DNA of 64,000 nucleotides, taken from positions 23,057 to 87,056 of the forward strand of contig DATMFI010000039.1 in NCBI GenBank assembly GCA_035556215.1, given 5' to 3'. The notes under the pieces are model-generated. The model was not told the origin of the DNA and made no database searches. It saw nothing but the letters and a program-made list of their open reading frames with translations. The stretch comes from Palsa-892 sp035556215 (GTDB lineage: Bacteria; Pseudomonadota; Alphaproteobacteria; Rhizobiales; Xanthobacteraceae). Made by a program: the position numbers and the translations under genes. Numbering within the stretch: the stretch's first letter is position 1; every line of letters begins with the position of its first letter. Of this stretch, positions 17,270-26,059 are shown one piece after another.

Positions 17270-18247
17270 ATGATTTTGGTCACCGGCGGCGCCGGCTTCA
17301 TCGGCTCCAACCTTGTCGCGAGTCTGAACGAGCGCGGTATTTCCGATGTCGTCGTCAACGACCATTTCGACGACGCCAAGCTCAAGAACCTCAAAAAGCG
17401 CAAGGTCAGCGAGTTGGTCCAGCCTGCCGATCTGTTGCGCTGGCTCGAAGGCCGAAAGCTCGACGCCATTTTGCACATGGGCGCGATTTCCTCGACGACC
17501 GCGACGAACGAAGCCGAGGTCATGGGCAACAATTACGATCTGCCAATGCAGCTCACCGAGTGGTGCACGAAGACGAAGACGCCGCTGATCTATGCGTCTT
17601 CCGCCGCGACCTACGGCGACGGCAGCCAGGGCTTCGACGACGACAATGCCCCTGAAGCGCTTGCCAGACTCCAGCCGCTCAATCTCTACGGCCGCTCGAA
17701 AGCCCGCTTCGATCTTGACCTCGTGAAGCGCGCTCGCGCGGGCCACGCGATGCCGCCGCAATGGGTGGGGCTCAAGTTCTTCAACGTCTTCGGCCCGAAC
17801 GAATATCACAAGGGCGATATGCAGAGCGTGCTCGCCAAGGTCTTCCCGCAGGCCAAGGCTGGCGCTCCCGTGCGCCTCTTCAAGTCGGACCGGCCGGGCG
17901 TTGCCGACGGCGAGCAGAGCCGCGACTTTATCTACGTGCTGGAAGCCGCGAAGATCGTGATGTGGCTGCTCGACCATCCGCAAGTAAACGGTATCTATAA
18001 TGTCGGCACCGGTAAGGCGCGCAGCTTCAAGGCCATGATGACGGCCATGCTGAAGGCCATGGGCCGCACGCCCGAAATCGAATATATCGAGATGCCCAAG
18101 CAGCTTTCCGGCAAATACCAGTATTGGACGGAAGCCCGGATGGAGCGGCTGCGGCAGGCGGGCTACGATGCATCCTCCCCGACGCTTGAGGCTTCGGTCG
18201 AGGATTATGTGAAGAACTATCTAGACCGGCCCGATCCCTACCGCTGA
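17270..18247 (+). CDS. hldD: ADP-L-glycero-D-manno-heptose 6-epimerase
   Basis: HldD (RfaD, GmhD) epimerises ADP-D-glycero- to ADP-L-glycero-D-manno-heptose, the last step before heptose transfer. It is a 325-residue extended SDR: NADP loop ILVTGGAGFIGSNLVASL at residues 2-19 and the catalytic Y-x3-K in NLYGRSKARFD. WVGLKFFNVFGPNEYHKGDM is the family-specific segment. The ATG at 17270 is fixed by the glycine loop right after it; the frame open to 17216 adds 18 residues without homology. hldE follows after 22 bases, so the two are an operon divergent from gmhAB-waaF. Confidence 0.95.
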   Translation: MILVTGGAGFIGSNLVASLNERGISDVVVNDHFDDAKLKNLKKRKVSELVQPADLLRWLEGRKLDAILHMGAISSTTATNEAEVMGNNYDLPMQLTEWCTKTKTPLIYASSAATYGDGSQGFDDDNAPEALARLQPLNLYGRSKARFDLDLVKRARAGHAMPPQWVGLKFFNVFGPNEYHKGDMQSVLAKVFPQAKAGAPVRLFKSDRPGVADGEQSRDFIYVLEAAKIVMWLLDHPQVNGIYNVGTGKARSFKAMMTAMLKAMGRTPEIEYIEMPKQLSGKYQYWTEARMERLRQAGYDASSPTLEASVEDYVKNYLDRPDPYR

Positions 18248-18269
18248 AATTTTCACCGAGAAACTTTCG

Positions 18270-19742
18270 ATGTTCGATTACGAAAAGCGCCTCGCCGAAC
18301 TCTCGCAGCAGACCGTGCTGGTCGTCGGCGACCTGATGCTCGATCGCTTCGTTTACGGCGATGTCGGCCGCATCTCGCCGGAAGCACCGGCGCCGGTGAT
18401 TGCCGTCAAGCGCGAGGAAACGACGCCAGGCGGCGCCGGCAACGTCGCCCTCAATATCGCGGGCTTGGGCGCGCGCTGCATTCTCGTCTCGGTGATCGGC
18501 GACGACGATGCCGGCCGCACGCTCTCGGAAACCTTCGGTCTTACCGGCGGTCAGATCGATGCACGCCTCGTGCTCGACGCCACTCGCCCGACGACGCAAA
18601 AGGCCCGGTTCGTTTCCGAGCAGCACTCGACGCATCTTCTGCGCGCCGACTGGGAGGAAACACACGCGCTGCCGAAGCACTGCGAAGACGAGATCCTCAC
18701 GAATGCGCTGAAGGCGCTGCCCTCTTGCGGCGCGCTCGTTCTTTCCGACTATGGCAAGGGCGTGCTGGGGCCGCGTGTGATCGAAAAATTAATCGCCGAA
18801 GCCCGTAAACTGAAAAAGCCGGTGATCGTCGATCCCAAGAACCACGACTACACCACCTACAGAAACGCGACGCTGATCACGCCGAACCGCGCCGAACTTT
18901 CGCGTGCCGCGCACAAGGAGCTGCGCAAGACCGACGAGATCGTCAAAGCCGCGGGCGAACTGATCGCAGGCGCCACCCTCGACGCCATTCTCGTCACGCG
19001 AAGCGAAGACGGCATGACGCTGGTGCGCGCCAAGGGCGATGCCGTGCATATTCCGTCGCATCCGGTGAAAGTGCGCGACGTCTCCGGCGCGGGCGACACC
19101 GTCGTCGCAACGCTTGCCACCATGCTCGCGATGAGCACCGATCTTGAAGCCGCGACCCGTGCCGCGAATGCCGCCGCCGCCGTTGTCGTCGGCAAGCGTG
19201 GCACCGCAGCCGTCAATTTCATCGAGATGCGCTCCGTCCTCGTGCCAAGCGCGCTCCGCGCCCATGATGAGAAGATCGCGCGCGATCCGAAGGTGCTGGA
19301 TGAGCGGCTCGACGAGTGGCGCAAGGCTGGCCTGCGCATTGGTTTCACCAATGGCTGCTTCGATCTGATCCACCCCGGTCACCTCAGAGTGCTCGCGGGT
19401 GCTCGCGCCGCTTGCGACCGCCTTGTCGTCGGCCTCAACAGCGACGCTTCGACGCGCCGCCTGAAAGGCCCTTCCCGTCCGATCCAGGACGAGGTCGCCC
19501 GCGCCGAGGTGCTGGCCGCCCTCGAAGCCACCGATCTGGTCGTCATCTTCGAGGAAGACACGCCGCTCGAATTGATCCGCCGGGTGAAACCGCAGGTGCT
19601 CGTGAAAGGCGGCGACTACACCCGCGAACAGGTCGTCGGCCACGAGATTGTCGAGGCCGCGGGCGGCGAGATCGTTATCGTCGAGACGCTGCCCGAGCGC
19701 TCCACCACGCGGCTCGTCGAGCGCTCCAAGAAGCCGGCCTGA
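18270..19742 (+). CDS. hldE: Bifunctional heptose 7-phosphate kinase / heptose 1-phosphate adenylyltransferase
   Basis: HldE (RfaE) phosphorylates heptose 7-phosphate at C1 and, after GmhB has acted, adenylylates heptose 1-phosphate to ADP-heptose. The 490-residue fusion has an N-terminal ribokinase-type domain (~1-315: GGAGNVALNIAGLG and DVSGAGDTVVATLATM with the catalytic aspartate) and a C-terminal nucleotidyltransferase domain (~345-485: FTNGCFDLIHPGHLRVL with its HxGH motif, then KGGDYTREQVVG). Length is close to E. coli HldE (477). With gmhA, gmhB and hldD the whole ADP-heptose route is present within 3.8 kb. Confidence 0.96.
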   Translation: MFDYEKRLAELSQQTVLVVGDLMLDRFVYGDVGRISPEAPAPVIAVKREETTPGGAGNVALNIAGLGARCILVSVIGDDDAGRTLSETFGLTGGQIDARLVLDATRPTTQKARFVSEQHSTHLLRADWEETHALPKHCEDEILTNALKALPSCGALVLSDYGKGVLGPRVIEKLIAEARKLKKPVIVDPKNHDYTTYRNATLITPNRAELSRAAHKELRKTDEIVKAAGELIAGATLDAILVTRSEDGMTLVRAKGDAVHIPSHPVKVRDVSGAGDTVVATLATMLAMSTDLEAATRAANAAAAVVVGKRGTAAVNFIEMRSVLVPSALRAHDEKIARDPKVLDERLDEWRKAGLRIGFTNGCFDLIHPGHLRVLAGARAACDRLVVGLNSDASTRRLKGPSRPIQDEVARAEVLAALEATDLVVIFEEDTPLELIRRVKPQVLVKGGDYTREQVVGHEIVEAAGGEIVIVETLPERSTTRLVERSKKPA

Positions 19743-19829
19743 GAAGACGCGCGAGTCGTTACCGCCTGTTAACCGTCCTTCAAGACGGATCGGGTCACAT
19801 ATTCTCGCTATAGAAAGGTGACGGGAGTC

Positions 19830-20819
19830 ATGGCAGTTCTGGTCACAGGCGGCGCCGGCTATATCGGCAGCCACATGGTGCTTGCGCTGATCGGCGCGGG
19901 CGAAAGCGTCGTCGTGCTCGACGATCTCTCCACCGGCTTCAAGGAAGCCGTGCACCCGAAAGCCAGGCTCGTCGTCGGAGATGTCGCCGATGAAAAGCTC
20001 GTCGGCTCGCTCATCGAGGAGCACAAGATCGACGCCGTGATCCACTTCGCGGCGAAACTGATCGTGCCCGAATCCGTCGCCGACCCTCTGGGTTATTATT
20101 ACGCCAACACCGTGAAGACGCGCGCGCTGCTCGCCGCTGTCGTCGCGGGCGGCGTCAAGCATTTCGTTTTCTCCTCGACTGCCGCCGTCTATGGTAACCC
20201 GGAGGAAAATCCGGTCAGCGAAGACGCGCGTCTTTATCCGATGTCGCCCTACGGCAGCTCGAAGCTGATCTCCGAGTGGATGTTACGCGATGTCGCCAAA
20301 GCGCACGATCTGCATTACGTCGTGCTGCGCTATTTCAATGTCGCGGGCGCCGATCCCGAAGGCCGCATCGGCCAGATGACGAAAAACGCGACTCTTCTCA
20401 TTAAAGTCGCGAGCGAAACCGCATCCGGCAAACGCAACCGTATGTCGGTTTTCGGCACCGATTATCCGACGCCGGATGGCACCTGCATCCGCGACTACAT
20501 CCACGTCACCGATCTCGTTGCCGCCCACCTCGACGCGATGCGTTACTTGCGCGCCGGCGGCGAAAGCCTCGTGCTGAACTGCGGCTATGGCCGCGGTTTC
20601 TCTGTGCTCGAAGTCATCGACACCGTGAAGCGCATTTCCGGCAAGGATTTCCCGGTCGAGATCGTCGGCCGCCGCCCCGGCGATCCGGCCGCGATCGTCG
20701 CCCGGGCCGATAACATCCGGAAAAAGCTCGGCTGGCAGCCGCAATATGACGATCTTGCTACCATCGTCACCCATGCGCTCGCGTGGGAAGACAAGCTCAA
20801 AGACCGCGGCCTCGCATAG
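19830..20819 (+). CDS. galE: UDP-glucose 4-epimerase
   Basis: GalE interconverts UDP-glucose and UDP-galactose for surface glycans. The 329-residue SDR has the NAD loop LVTGGAGYIGSHMVLALI, the FSSTAAVYG strand, catalytic YGSSK in SPYGSSKLISEWML, and the GalE-typical LRYFNVAGADPEGRIGQ. The start at 19830 (MAVLVTGG) is preferred to the GTG at 19818 because the glycine loop begins immediately. It follows hldE after 87 bases and precedes ugd, so it may share the heptose transcript or have its own promoter. Confidence 0.94.
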   Translation: MAVLVTGGAGYIGSHMVLALIGAGESVVVLDDLSTGFKEAVHPKARLVVGDVADEKLVGSLIEEHKIDAVIHFAAKLIVPESVADPLGYYYANTVKTRALLAAVVAGGVKHFVFSSTAAVYGNPEENPVSEDARLYPMSPYGSSKLISEWMLRDVAKAHDLHYVVLRYFNVAGADPEGRIGQMTKNATLLIKVASETASGKRNRMSVFGTDYPTPDGTCIRDYIHVTDLVAAHLDAMRYLRAGGESLVLNCGYGRGFSVLEVIDTVKRISGKDFPVEIVGRRPGDPAAIVARADNIRKKLGWQPQYDDLATIVTHALAWEDKLKDRGLA

Positions 20820-20903
20820 CCTCTCGATTTACCTCAGTCTAACGCCTGCTTGCCCGATCACGGCAGGCATGCGAAACCCGCCGCGCTTTTTCGAGGGATC
20901 TCC

Positions 20904-22217
20904 ATGCGCATCGCCATGATCGGCAGCGGCTATGTCGGCCTTGTTTCCGGCGCCTGCTTCGCCGATTTCGGTCACAACGTCGTCTGCGTCGACAAGGATG
21001 CGGGCAAGATCGCCTCGCTCCTGCGCGGCATCATGCCGATTTTCGAACCCGGCCTCGACGAACTCGTCGCGCGCAACGTCAAGGAAGGCCGCCTTGAATT
21101 CGCCACCGATCTTGCAAGCGCGGTGAAAAGCGCCGATGTCGTCTTCATCGCCGTCGGCACACCGTCGCGGCGCGGCGACGGTCATGCCGACCTCTCCTAC
21201 GTGCACAGCGCAGCGCGCGAGATTGCGGCGGCAATCTCGCGGTACATCGTAGTCGTCACCAAATCGACCGTGCCGGTCGGCACCGGCGACGAAGTCGAAG
21301 CCATCATCCGCGAATGCAAGCCGAAGGCTGATTTCGCTGTCGTATCGAACCCCGAGTTTCTGCGCGAGGGCGCCGCGATCAACGACTTCAAGCGCCCCGA
21401 CCGCATCGTCATCGGCACCGAGGATGCGCGCGCCCGCGAGGTGATGTCCGAGGTCTATCGCCCGCTCTATCTCAACGCTTCGCCGATCCTGTTTACGCAG
21501 CGCCGCACCGCCGAGATCATCAAATATGCTGCGAATGCTTTTCTTGCGACCAAGATCACCTTCATCAACGAGATCGCCAATCTGTGCGAAAAGGTCGGCG
21601 GCAACGTGCAGGATGTCGCGCGCGGCATCGGCCTCGATAATCGCATCGGCTCGAAATTCCTGCACGCCGGACCCGGCTACGGCGGCTCGTGTTTTCCGAA
21701 GGACACAGTCGCGCTGATGAAGACGGCGCGCGATGCAGGCGCGCCCACCAGGATCGTCGAGGCTGTCGTCGCGGTAAACGACGAGCGCAAGCTTGCGATG
21801 GCCGATAAGATCATCGCCGCGCTTGGCGGCAGCGCGACGGGCAAAACGGTCGCCATTCTCGGCCTCACCTTCAAGCCGAACACCGACGACATGCGCGAGG
21901 CCCCGAGCCTTGCCATCATTCCGGCATTGCAGAAGGCAGGCGCTCAGGTGAACGCGCATGATCCGCAGGCGATGGAAGAAGCTGCAAGCCTTTTGCCCGG
22001 TATCGTGATGGCGAAGAACCCCTACGAAGCCGCACAGGGCGCCGACGCGCTCGTCATCGTCACCGAGTGGGACGCCTATCGCGCGCTCGATCTCAAGCGA
22101 CTGAGGCAGGAAATGAAAGCGCCGCTCATCGTCGATCTTCGCAATATCTATAAAGCGGACGAGATGATCGCGAACGGCTTTCGTTATATCAGCGTCGGGC
22201 GGCCCGCCGCCGGCTGA
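20904..22217 (+). CDS. ugd: UDP-glucose 6-dehydrogenase
   Basis: Ugd oxidises UDP-glucose twice to UDP-glucuronate, a precursor of acidic polysaccharides. The 437 residues start with the NAD loop IAMIGSGYVGLVSGACFADF, include the STVPVGTGDEVE segment, and have the thiolate cysteine in GPGYGGSCFPKDTVALM, followed by LGLTFKPNTDDMREAPS. The ATG at 20904 has GAGGGA before it and fits the fold; the longer frame adds 18 unrelated residues. Its last 34 bases overlap the 3' end of the convergent RmlD-like gene. Confidence 0.95.
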   Translation: MRIAMIGSGYVGLVSGACFADFGHNVVCVDKDAGKIASLLRGIMPIFEPGLDELVARNVKEGRLEFATDLASAVKSADVVFIAVGTPSRRGDGHADLSYVHSAAREIAAAISRYIVVVTKSTVPVGTGDEVEAIIRECKPKADFAVVSNPEFLREGAAINDFKRPDRIVIGTEDARAREVMSEVYRPLYLNASPILFTQRRTAEIIKYAANAFLATKITFINEIANLCEKVGGNVQDVARGIGLDNRIGSKFLHAGPGYGGSCFPKDTVALMKTARDAGAPTRIVEAVVAVNDERKLAMADKIIAALGGSATGKTVAILGLTFKPNTDDMREAPSLAIIPALQKAGAQVNAHDPQAMEEAASLLPGIVMAKNPYEAAQGADALVIVTEWDAYRALDLKRLRQEMKAPLIVDLRNIYKADEMIANGFRYISVGRPAAG

Positions 22218-23203
22218 TCTGCCGGAGGGCGCAATGGCGTCTGTTGTGCCGGTGTGTTGGCGGCTGCATTCGCCGCCGCGGCAGCCGCCGCTGCCTGCGC
22301 CGCCTTGCGGTTTGCATTTCTAATGACCGAAGCCACGACCTCCGCGACCCGGAAGTTCCATGGGCTCGCCGTATAGCCGAACGTATTGCGAAAGCGCGTG
22401 CTGTCGAGCTCGCAGTTGAGCCCGCCCTTCACCACCGCCGGATATTCCGAGAGCTTGATCTCGGCAACTCTCGGCGTTTTCCCGGTGAATAGCGCCTGCC
22501 GCTGCACGATTTCGCTCGCGAACTTGAACCAGTTGGTCGCACCGTTACCGGCAAAATGAAATGTGCCGGCGGCCTTGCCCTCACCCGCGAGCTTGCGCGC
22601 GACGACGAGCACGGCCTCGGCGATATCGATTGTTGCCGTCGGACAGCCGCTCTGATCGCAGACCATACGCAGCTCTTCGCGTTCCGTCGCGAGCCGCATG
22701 ACGTTACGCAGAAAGTTCCGGCCATGCGGCCCATAAATCCATGACGTGCGCAGGATGACGTGACGCGGCGCAAGCTCGCGCACCTTGGCTTCGCCTTCGG
22801 CCTTGGTGCGGCCGAACACCGACACCGGCGATACCTTGTCGTTCTCGACATAGGGGCGGTTCTTGTTGCCGTCGAAAACCTGTTCGCAGGAAAGCTGAAT
22901 GAGCGGCACGTTCATGCCGGCGCAGACCGTCGCCAGCACCGCGGGGCCTTTAACGTTCGCGAGCGCCGCGGCCTCCGGCTCTCGCTCGGCTCGATCGACC
23001 GCGGTGTAACCCGCGGCATTCACGACCACCGCCGGCCGGTGCACATCGAGCGCCGCTCGCACCGTCACTTCATTGCTGATATCGGCATCTTGCCGCGACA
23101 ACCCCACCACCGGCACGCCGCGCACCGTGGCAAGCGCGACAATTTCGCGTCCGACCTGCCCGCGTGCCCCAAAAACGACGATGGGTTTGTTCATCTTGTC
23201 CAT
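22184..23203 (-). CDS. RmlD-like sugar-nucleotide reductase family protein, catalytic residues replaced
   Basis: A 339-residue extended SDR of the dTDP-4-dehydrorhamnose reductase (RmlD/RfbD) family: GARGQVGREI cofactor loop, VVNAAGYTAVDRAEREPEAA, and ILRTSWIYGPHGRNF. The residues that define catalysis are changed. The usual STDYVFDG strand reads SCEQVFDG, so the active-site Thr, and the Asp-Tyr after it, are lost. The Y-x3-K motif reads FGRTK, so the Tyr is Phe while the Lys stays. The last ~40 residues are an Ala/Pro/Gln-rich tail (AAQAAAAAAAANAAANTPAQ) that runs over the end of ugd. It may be a non-catalytic nucleotide-binding protein, as MAT2B is in animals. No rmlA, rmlB or rmlC is in the window. 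Confidence 0.75.
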   Translation of the reverse strand: MDKMNKPIVVFGARGQVGREIVALATVRGVPVVGLSRQDADISNEVTVRAALDVHRPAVVVNAAGYTAVDRAEREPEAAALANVKGPAVLATVCAGMNVPLIQLSCEQVFDGNKNRPYVENDKVSPVSVFGRTKAEGEAKVRELAPRHVILRTSWIYGPHGRNFLRNVMRLATEREELRMVCDQSGCPTATIDIAEAVLVVARKLAGEGKAAGTFHFAGNGATNWFKFASEIVQRQALFTGKTPRVAEIKLSEYPAVVKGGLNCELDSTRFRNTFGYTASPWNFRVAEVVASVIRNANRKAAQAAAAAAAANAAANTPAQQTPLRPPADQPAAGRPTLI

Positions 23204-23302
23204 TCACCCTGTTCGTGCGCGGTTCCGCGCGGGGTTTGCCAAGCCGCCCAATCCGCGACATAGAAGCGTTGAATCCCGCCTTCCGCAAGTTATGAGAGCC
23301 AG

Positions 23303-24175
23303 ATGTCCAGAATAAGAAAAGCCATCTTTCCTGTCGCCGGCCTCGGCACCCGCTTCCTGCCCGCGACCAAGGCGATGCCGAAGGAAATGCTCACCGTCGT
23401 CGACCGGCCGCTCATCCAGTACGTCGTTGACGAGGCGCGCGAGGCGGGCATCGAGCACTTCATTTTCGTCACGGGCCGCAACAAGGGCGTCATCGAAGAC
23501 CACTTCGACCGCCAGTACGAGCTTGAGATGACGCTGCGCGAGCGCAACAAGAAGGCGGAGCTGACGCTTCTCGAGGAAGACCTGCCGGTCGCAGGCGCGA
23601 CGAGCTTCATTCGTCAGCAGTCGCCGCTCGGCCTCGGCCACGCCGTCTGGTGCGCGCGCGAGATCGTCGGCAACGAGCCGTTCGCGCTTCTCCTCCCTGA
23701 CGTGCTGGTGCAGGCCAAGAAATCCTGCCTTGCGCAAATGGTCGGCGCCTACGACAAGCTCGGCAAGGCCAACCTGCTCGCCGTCGAAGAAGTGCCGGAA
23801 GACCGCACCCACATGTACGGCGTCGTCGGCATGGGCGAGCGAACCGGCAACGCCTTCAAAATCACCTCGATGGTCGAGAAGCCCGCCAAGGGCACCGCAC
23901 CTTCGAACCGCATAATCACCGGTCGCTATATCCTGCAGCCCGAAATCTTCGAGTTCCTCGCCAAGCAGGAGCGCGGCGCCGGCGGCGAAATCCAGATCAC
24001 CGACGCGATGATCGCACTCGCCAGATCGCAGCCTTTTTATGGCTACGATTTCGAAGGCCGTACTTTCGACTGCGGCTCGAAAATCGGCTTTCTCACCGCC
24101 AATGTTTCCTATGCGCTGGCACGGCCTGATCTCAACGACGAATTCCGTAACGAGTTGAAATCGCTTCTCTCGTAA
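23303..24175 (+). CDS. galU: UTP-glucose-1-phosphate uridylyltransferase
   Basis: GalU makes UDP-glucose from UTP and glucose 1-phosphate, feeding GalE and Ugd encoded nearby. The 290-residue protein has the nucleotidyltransferase start AIFPVAGLGTRFLPATKAMP (signature G-x-G-T-R-x-L-P-x-T-K), LGHAVWCAREIVG, and GRYILQPEIFEFL. Start ATG at 23303 with purine-rich GAGAGCCAG before it. It is divergent from the RmlD-like gene, with 99 bases between the starts, and is followed by an ABC exporter gene after 72 bases. Confidence 0.96.
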   Translation: MSRIRKAIFPVAGLGTRFLPATKAMPKEMLTVVDRPLIQYVVDEAREAGIEHFIFVTGRNKGVIEDHFDRQYELEMTLRERNKKAELTLLEEDLPVAGATSFIRQQSPLGLGHAVWCAREIVGNEPFALLLPDVLVQAKKSCLAQMVGAYDKLGKANLLAVEEVPEDRTHMYGVVGMGERTGNAFKITSMVEKPAKGTAPSNRIITGRYILQPEIFEFLAKQERGAGGEIQITDAMIALARSQPFYGYDFEGRTFDCGSKIGFLTANVSYALARPDLNDEFRNELKSLLS

Positions 24176-24247
24176 GGAAGCGATTTCCCGCCGGCGGCCC
24201 GAAACATTGACTTCACGGCCAAAACCGGCTCAATCCCCGCAGCCGCC

Positions 24248-26044
24248 ATGCTAGCCGATCGCATCAAATATCGCCTATCCGGGCTCTTCGGCGAGGACGC
24301 GCGGGCCATTATCCCGCGTCTCCTGGCGAGCGAAGGCCGCCGCTACGCGCCGCGCTACTTTCTCGCCCTGATTTTCATGCTGCTCGTCGCCGGCTCTACT
24401 GCCTTCTCGGCCTATCTGATGAAGGACGTGGTCAACAAGATCTTCGTCGAGGGCCGCGAATGGGCGATCTGGGCGCTCGGCGGCACGCTGATCGCACTCG
24501 CGGCCGTCAAGGGCTTCTCCGCCTATGGCCAGGCGGTGACGCTCGGCAGGATCGGCAATCGCATTATCGCCGGCTATCAAAAGAAGCTCTACGACAACCT
24601 GCTCGCCCAAGGCGTGCCCTTCTTCTCTGAACGCCACTCGGCCGAATTCCTCAACCGGCTGAATTCTGGCGCCAACGGCGCACGCGCTATCCTCGAAATC
24701 CTCATCACCACGCTCGGCCGCGACCTCGTCACCCTGATCGGCCTGATCATCGTGATGGTCATTCAGGACTCGCTCCTGGCTTTCATCTGTCTGGTTGCGA
24801 TGCCGATCGCAGTCGGCGGCGTACGCTCGCTGATCCGCCGCACGCGTAATATCGTCAAGCGCCAGTTCATCGGCGCCGGCAACATCCTGCAGACCATGCA
24901 GGAGACCATTCAAGGCATCCGCGTCGTCAAATCGTTCAACCTCGAAAACCTGATGAAGAAGCGCATGGATGCGCATGTCGAGGAAGTCGAGTCGGCGATG
25001 AACAAGATGGTGCAGGTAAGCTCGCGCTCGAGCCCGCTGATGGAAATGCTCGGCGGCTTCGCCGTCGCCGGCGCCGTGATGTATGCGGGCCTTGGCGTCC
25101 TGAAAGGCGGCCGCCTGCCGGGTGAATTTTTCTCGGTGATCACCGCGCTCCTGCTCGCCTATGAACCCGCGAAGCGTCTCGCGCGCGTCAATATCGATCT
25201 TGCCGCGAACCTCACTTACGTGCGCTTCCTGTTCGACGTGATCGACAGCCCGCCCGCCGAAGCGGAAGCCGCCGGCCTGCCGGCGCTCAAGGTCGAGAGC
25301 GGCCGCATCGAATTCCGCGACGTCGATTTCGGCTATCGGCCCGACGAGCCGGTGCTGCGCAAGTTCTCCTGTATCGCAGAGCCGGGCGAAACCACCGCCC
25401 TTGTCGGCCCTTCGGGCGGCGGCAAATCGACGGTAATGGCGCTCCTCGAGCGCTTCTATGAGCCGCAATCGGGTTCAATCCTGATTGACGGTCAGGAAAT
25501 CGCAAAAGTCTCACGCCGCTCGCTGCGCGACGCCATCGCCTATGTCAGCCAGGATGTCTTTCTGTTCTCCGGAACGATCCGCGAGAACATCGCCTTCGGT
25601 CACCCTGACGCCAGTGAAAGCGATATCGTCGCGGCTGCAAAGGCTGCGAACGCCCACGAATTCATTACAGGTTTCAGCGCCGGTTACGACACGCCGGTCG
25701 GCGAACACGGCGCGCAGCTTTCCGGCGGCCAGCGCGCCCGTATCGCAATCGCCCGCGCCTTCCTCAAGAACGCGCCGATTTTGCTGCTCGACGAGCCGAC
25801 GGCCGCGCTCGACTCCGAATCCGAAGTCATGGTCCAGCGCGCCATTGATGCGCTCCGCGTCTCGCGTACGACCCTCGTCATTGCGCATCGCCTGCAGACG
25901 GTGCTTGCCGCCAACCGTATTCTCGTGCTCGAGCACGGCAAGGTCGTCGAAAGCGGCAAGCATGACGAATTGGTCGGCAAGCGCGGCCGTTATTTCGATT
26001 TCTATCAAGTGCAGTTTAACGAGCGGCGCGCCGTAAGCGCCTGA
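24248..26044 (+). CDS. ABC exporter, fused permease/ATPase (MsbA-like)
   Basis: A 598-residue half-transporter that works as a homodimer in the inner membrane. The N-terminal ~330 residues carry six membrane helices (first near LALIFMLLVAGSTAFSAYLM). The ATPase follows with Walker A GPSGGGKST, Q-loop YVSQDVFLFSG, signature LSGGQRARIAIARA, Walker B ILLLDEPTAALD and H-loop IAHRLQ. Family members export lipid A, glycolipids or peptides. The position between galU and manC suggests a lipid-linked saccharide or lipid A as cargo, which the sequence alone does not prove. Confidence 0.93.
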   Translation: MLADRIKYRLSGLFGEDARAIIPRLLASEGRRYAPRYFLALIFMLLVAGSTAFSAYLMKDVVNKIFVEGREWAIWALGGTLIALAAVKGFSAYGQAVTLGRIGNRIIAGYQKKLYDNLLAQGVPFFSERHSAEFLNRLNSGANGARAILEILITTLGRDLVTLIGLIIVMVIQDSLLAFICLVAMPIAVGGVRSLIRRTRNIVKRQFIGAGNILQTMQETIQGIRVVKSFNLENLMKKRMDAHVEEVESAMNKMVQVSSRSSPLMEMLGGFAVAGAVMYAGLGVLKGGRLPGEFFSVITALLLAYEPAKRLARVNIDLAANLTYVRFLFDVIDSPPAEAEAAGLPALKVESGRIEFRDVDFGYRPDEPVLRKFSCIAEPGETTALVGPSGGGKSTVMALLERFYEPQSGSILIDGQEIAKVSRRSLRDAIAYVSQDVFLFSGTIRENIAFGHPDASESDIVAAAKAANAHEFITGFSAGYDTPVGEHGAQLSGGQRARIAIARAFLKNAPILLLDEPTAALDSESEVMVQRAIDALRVSRTTLVIAHRLQTVLAANRILVLEHGKVVESGKHDELVGKRGRYFDFYQVQFNERRAVSA

Positions 26045-26059
26045 TCTTCCAGGTTTTCG

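Noticed and set aside
22184..23203. rfbD/rmlD as a gene name
   Set aside because: Catalytic Tyr and Thr are replaced and no rmlABC genes are in the window.
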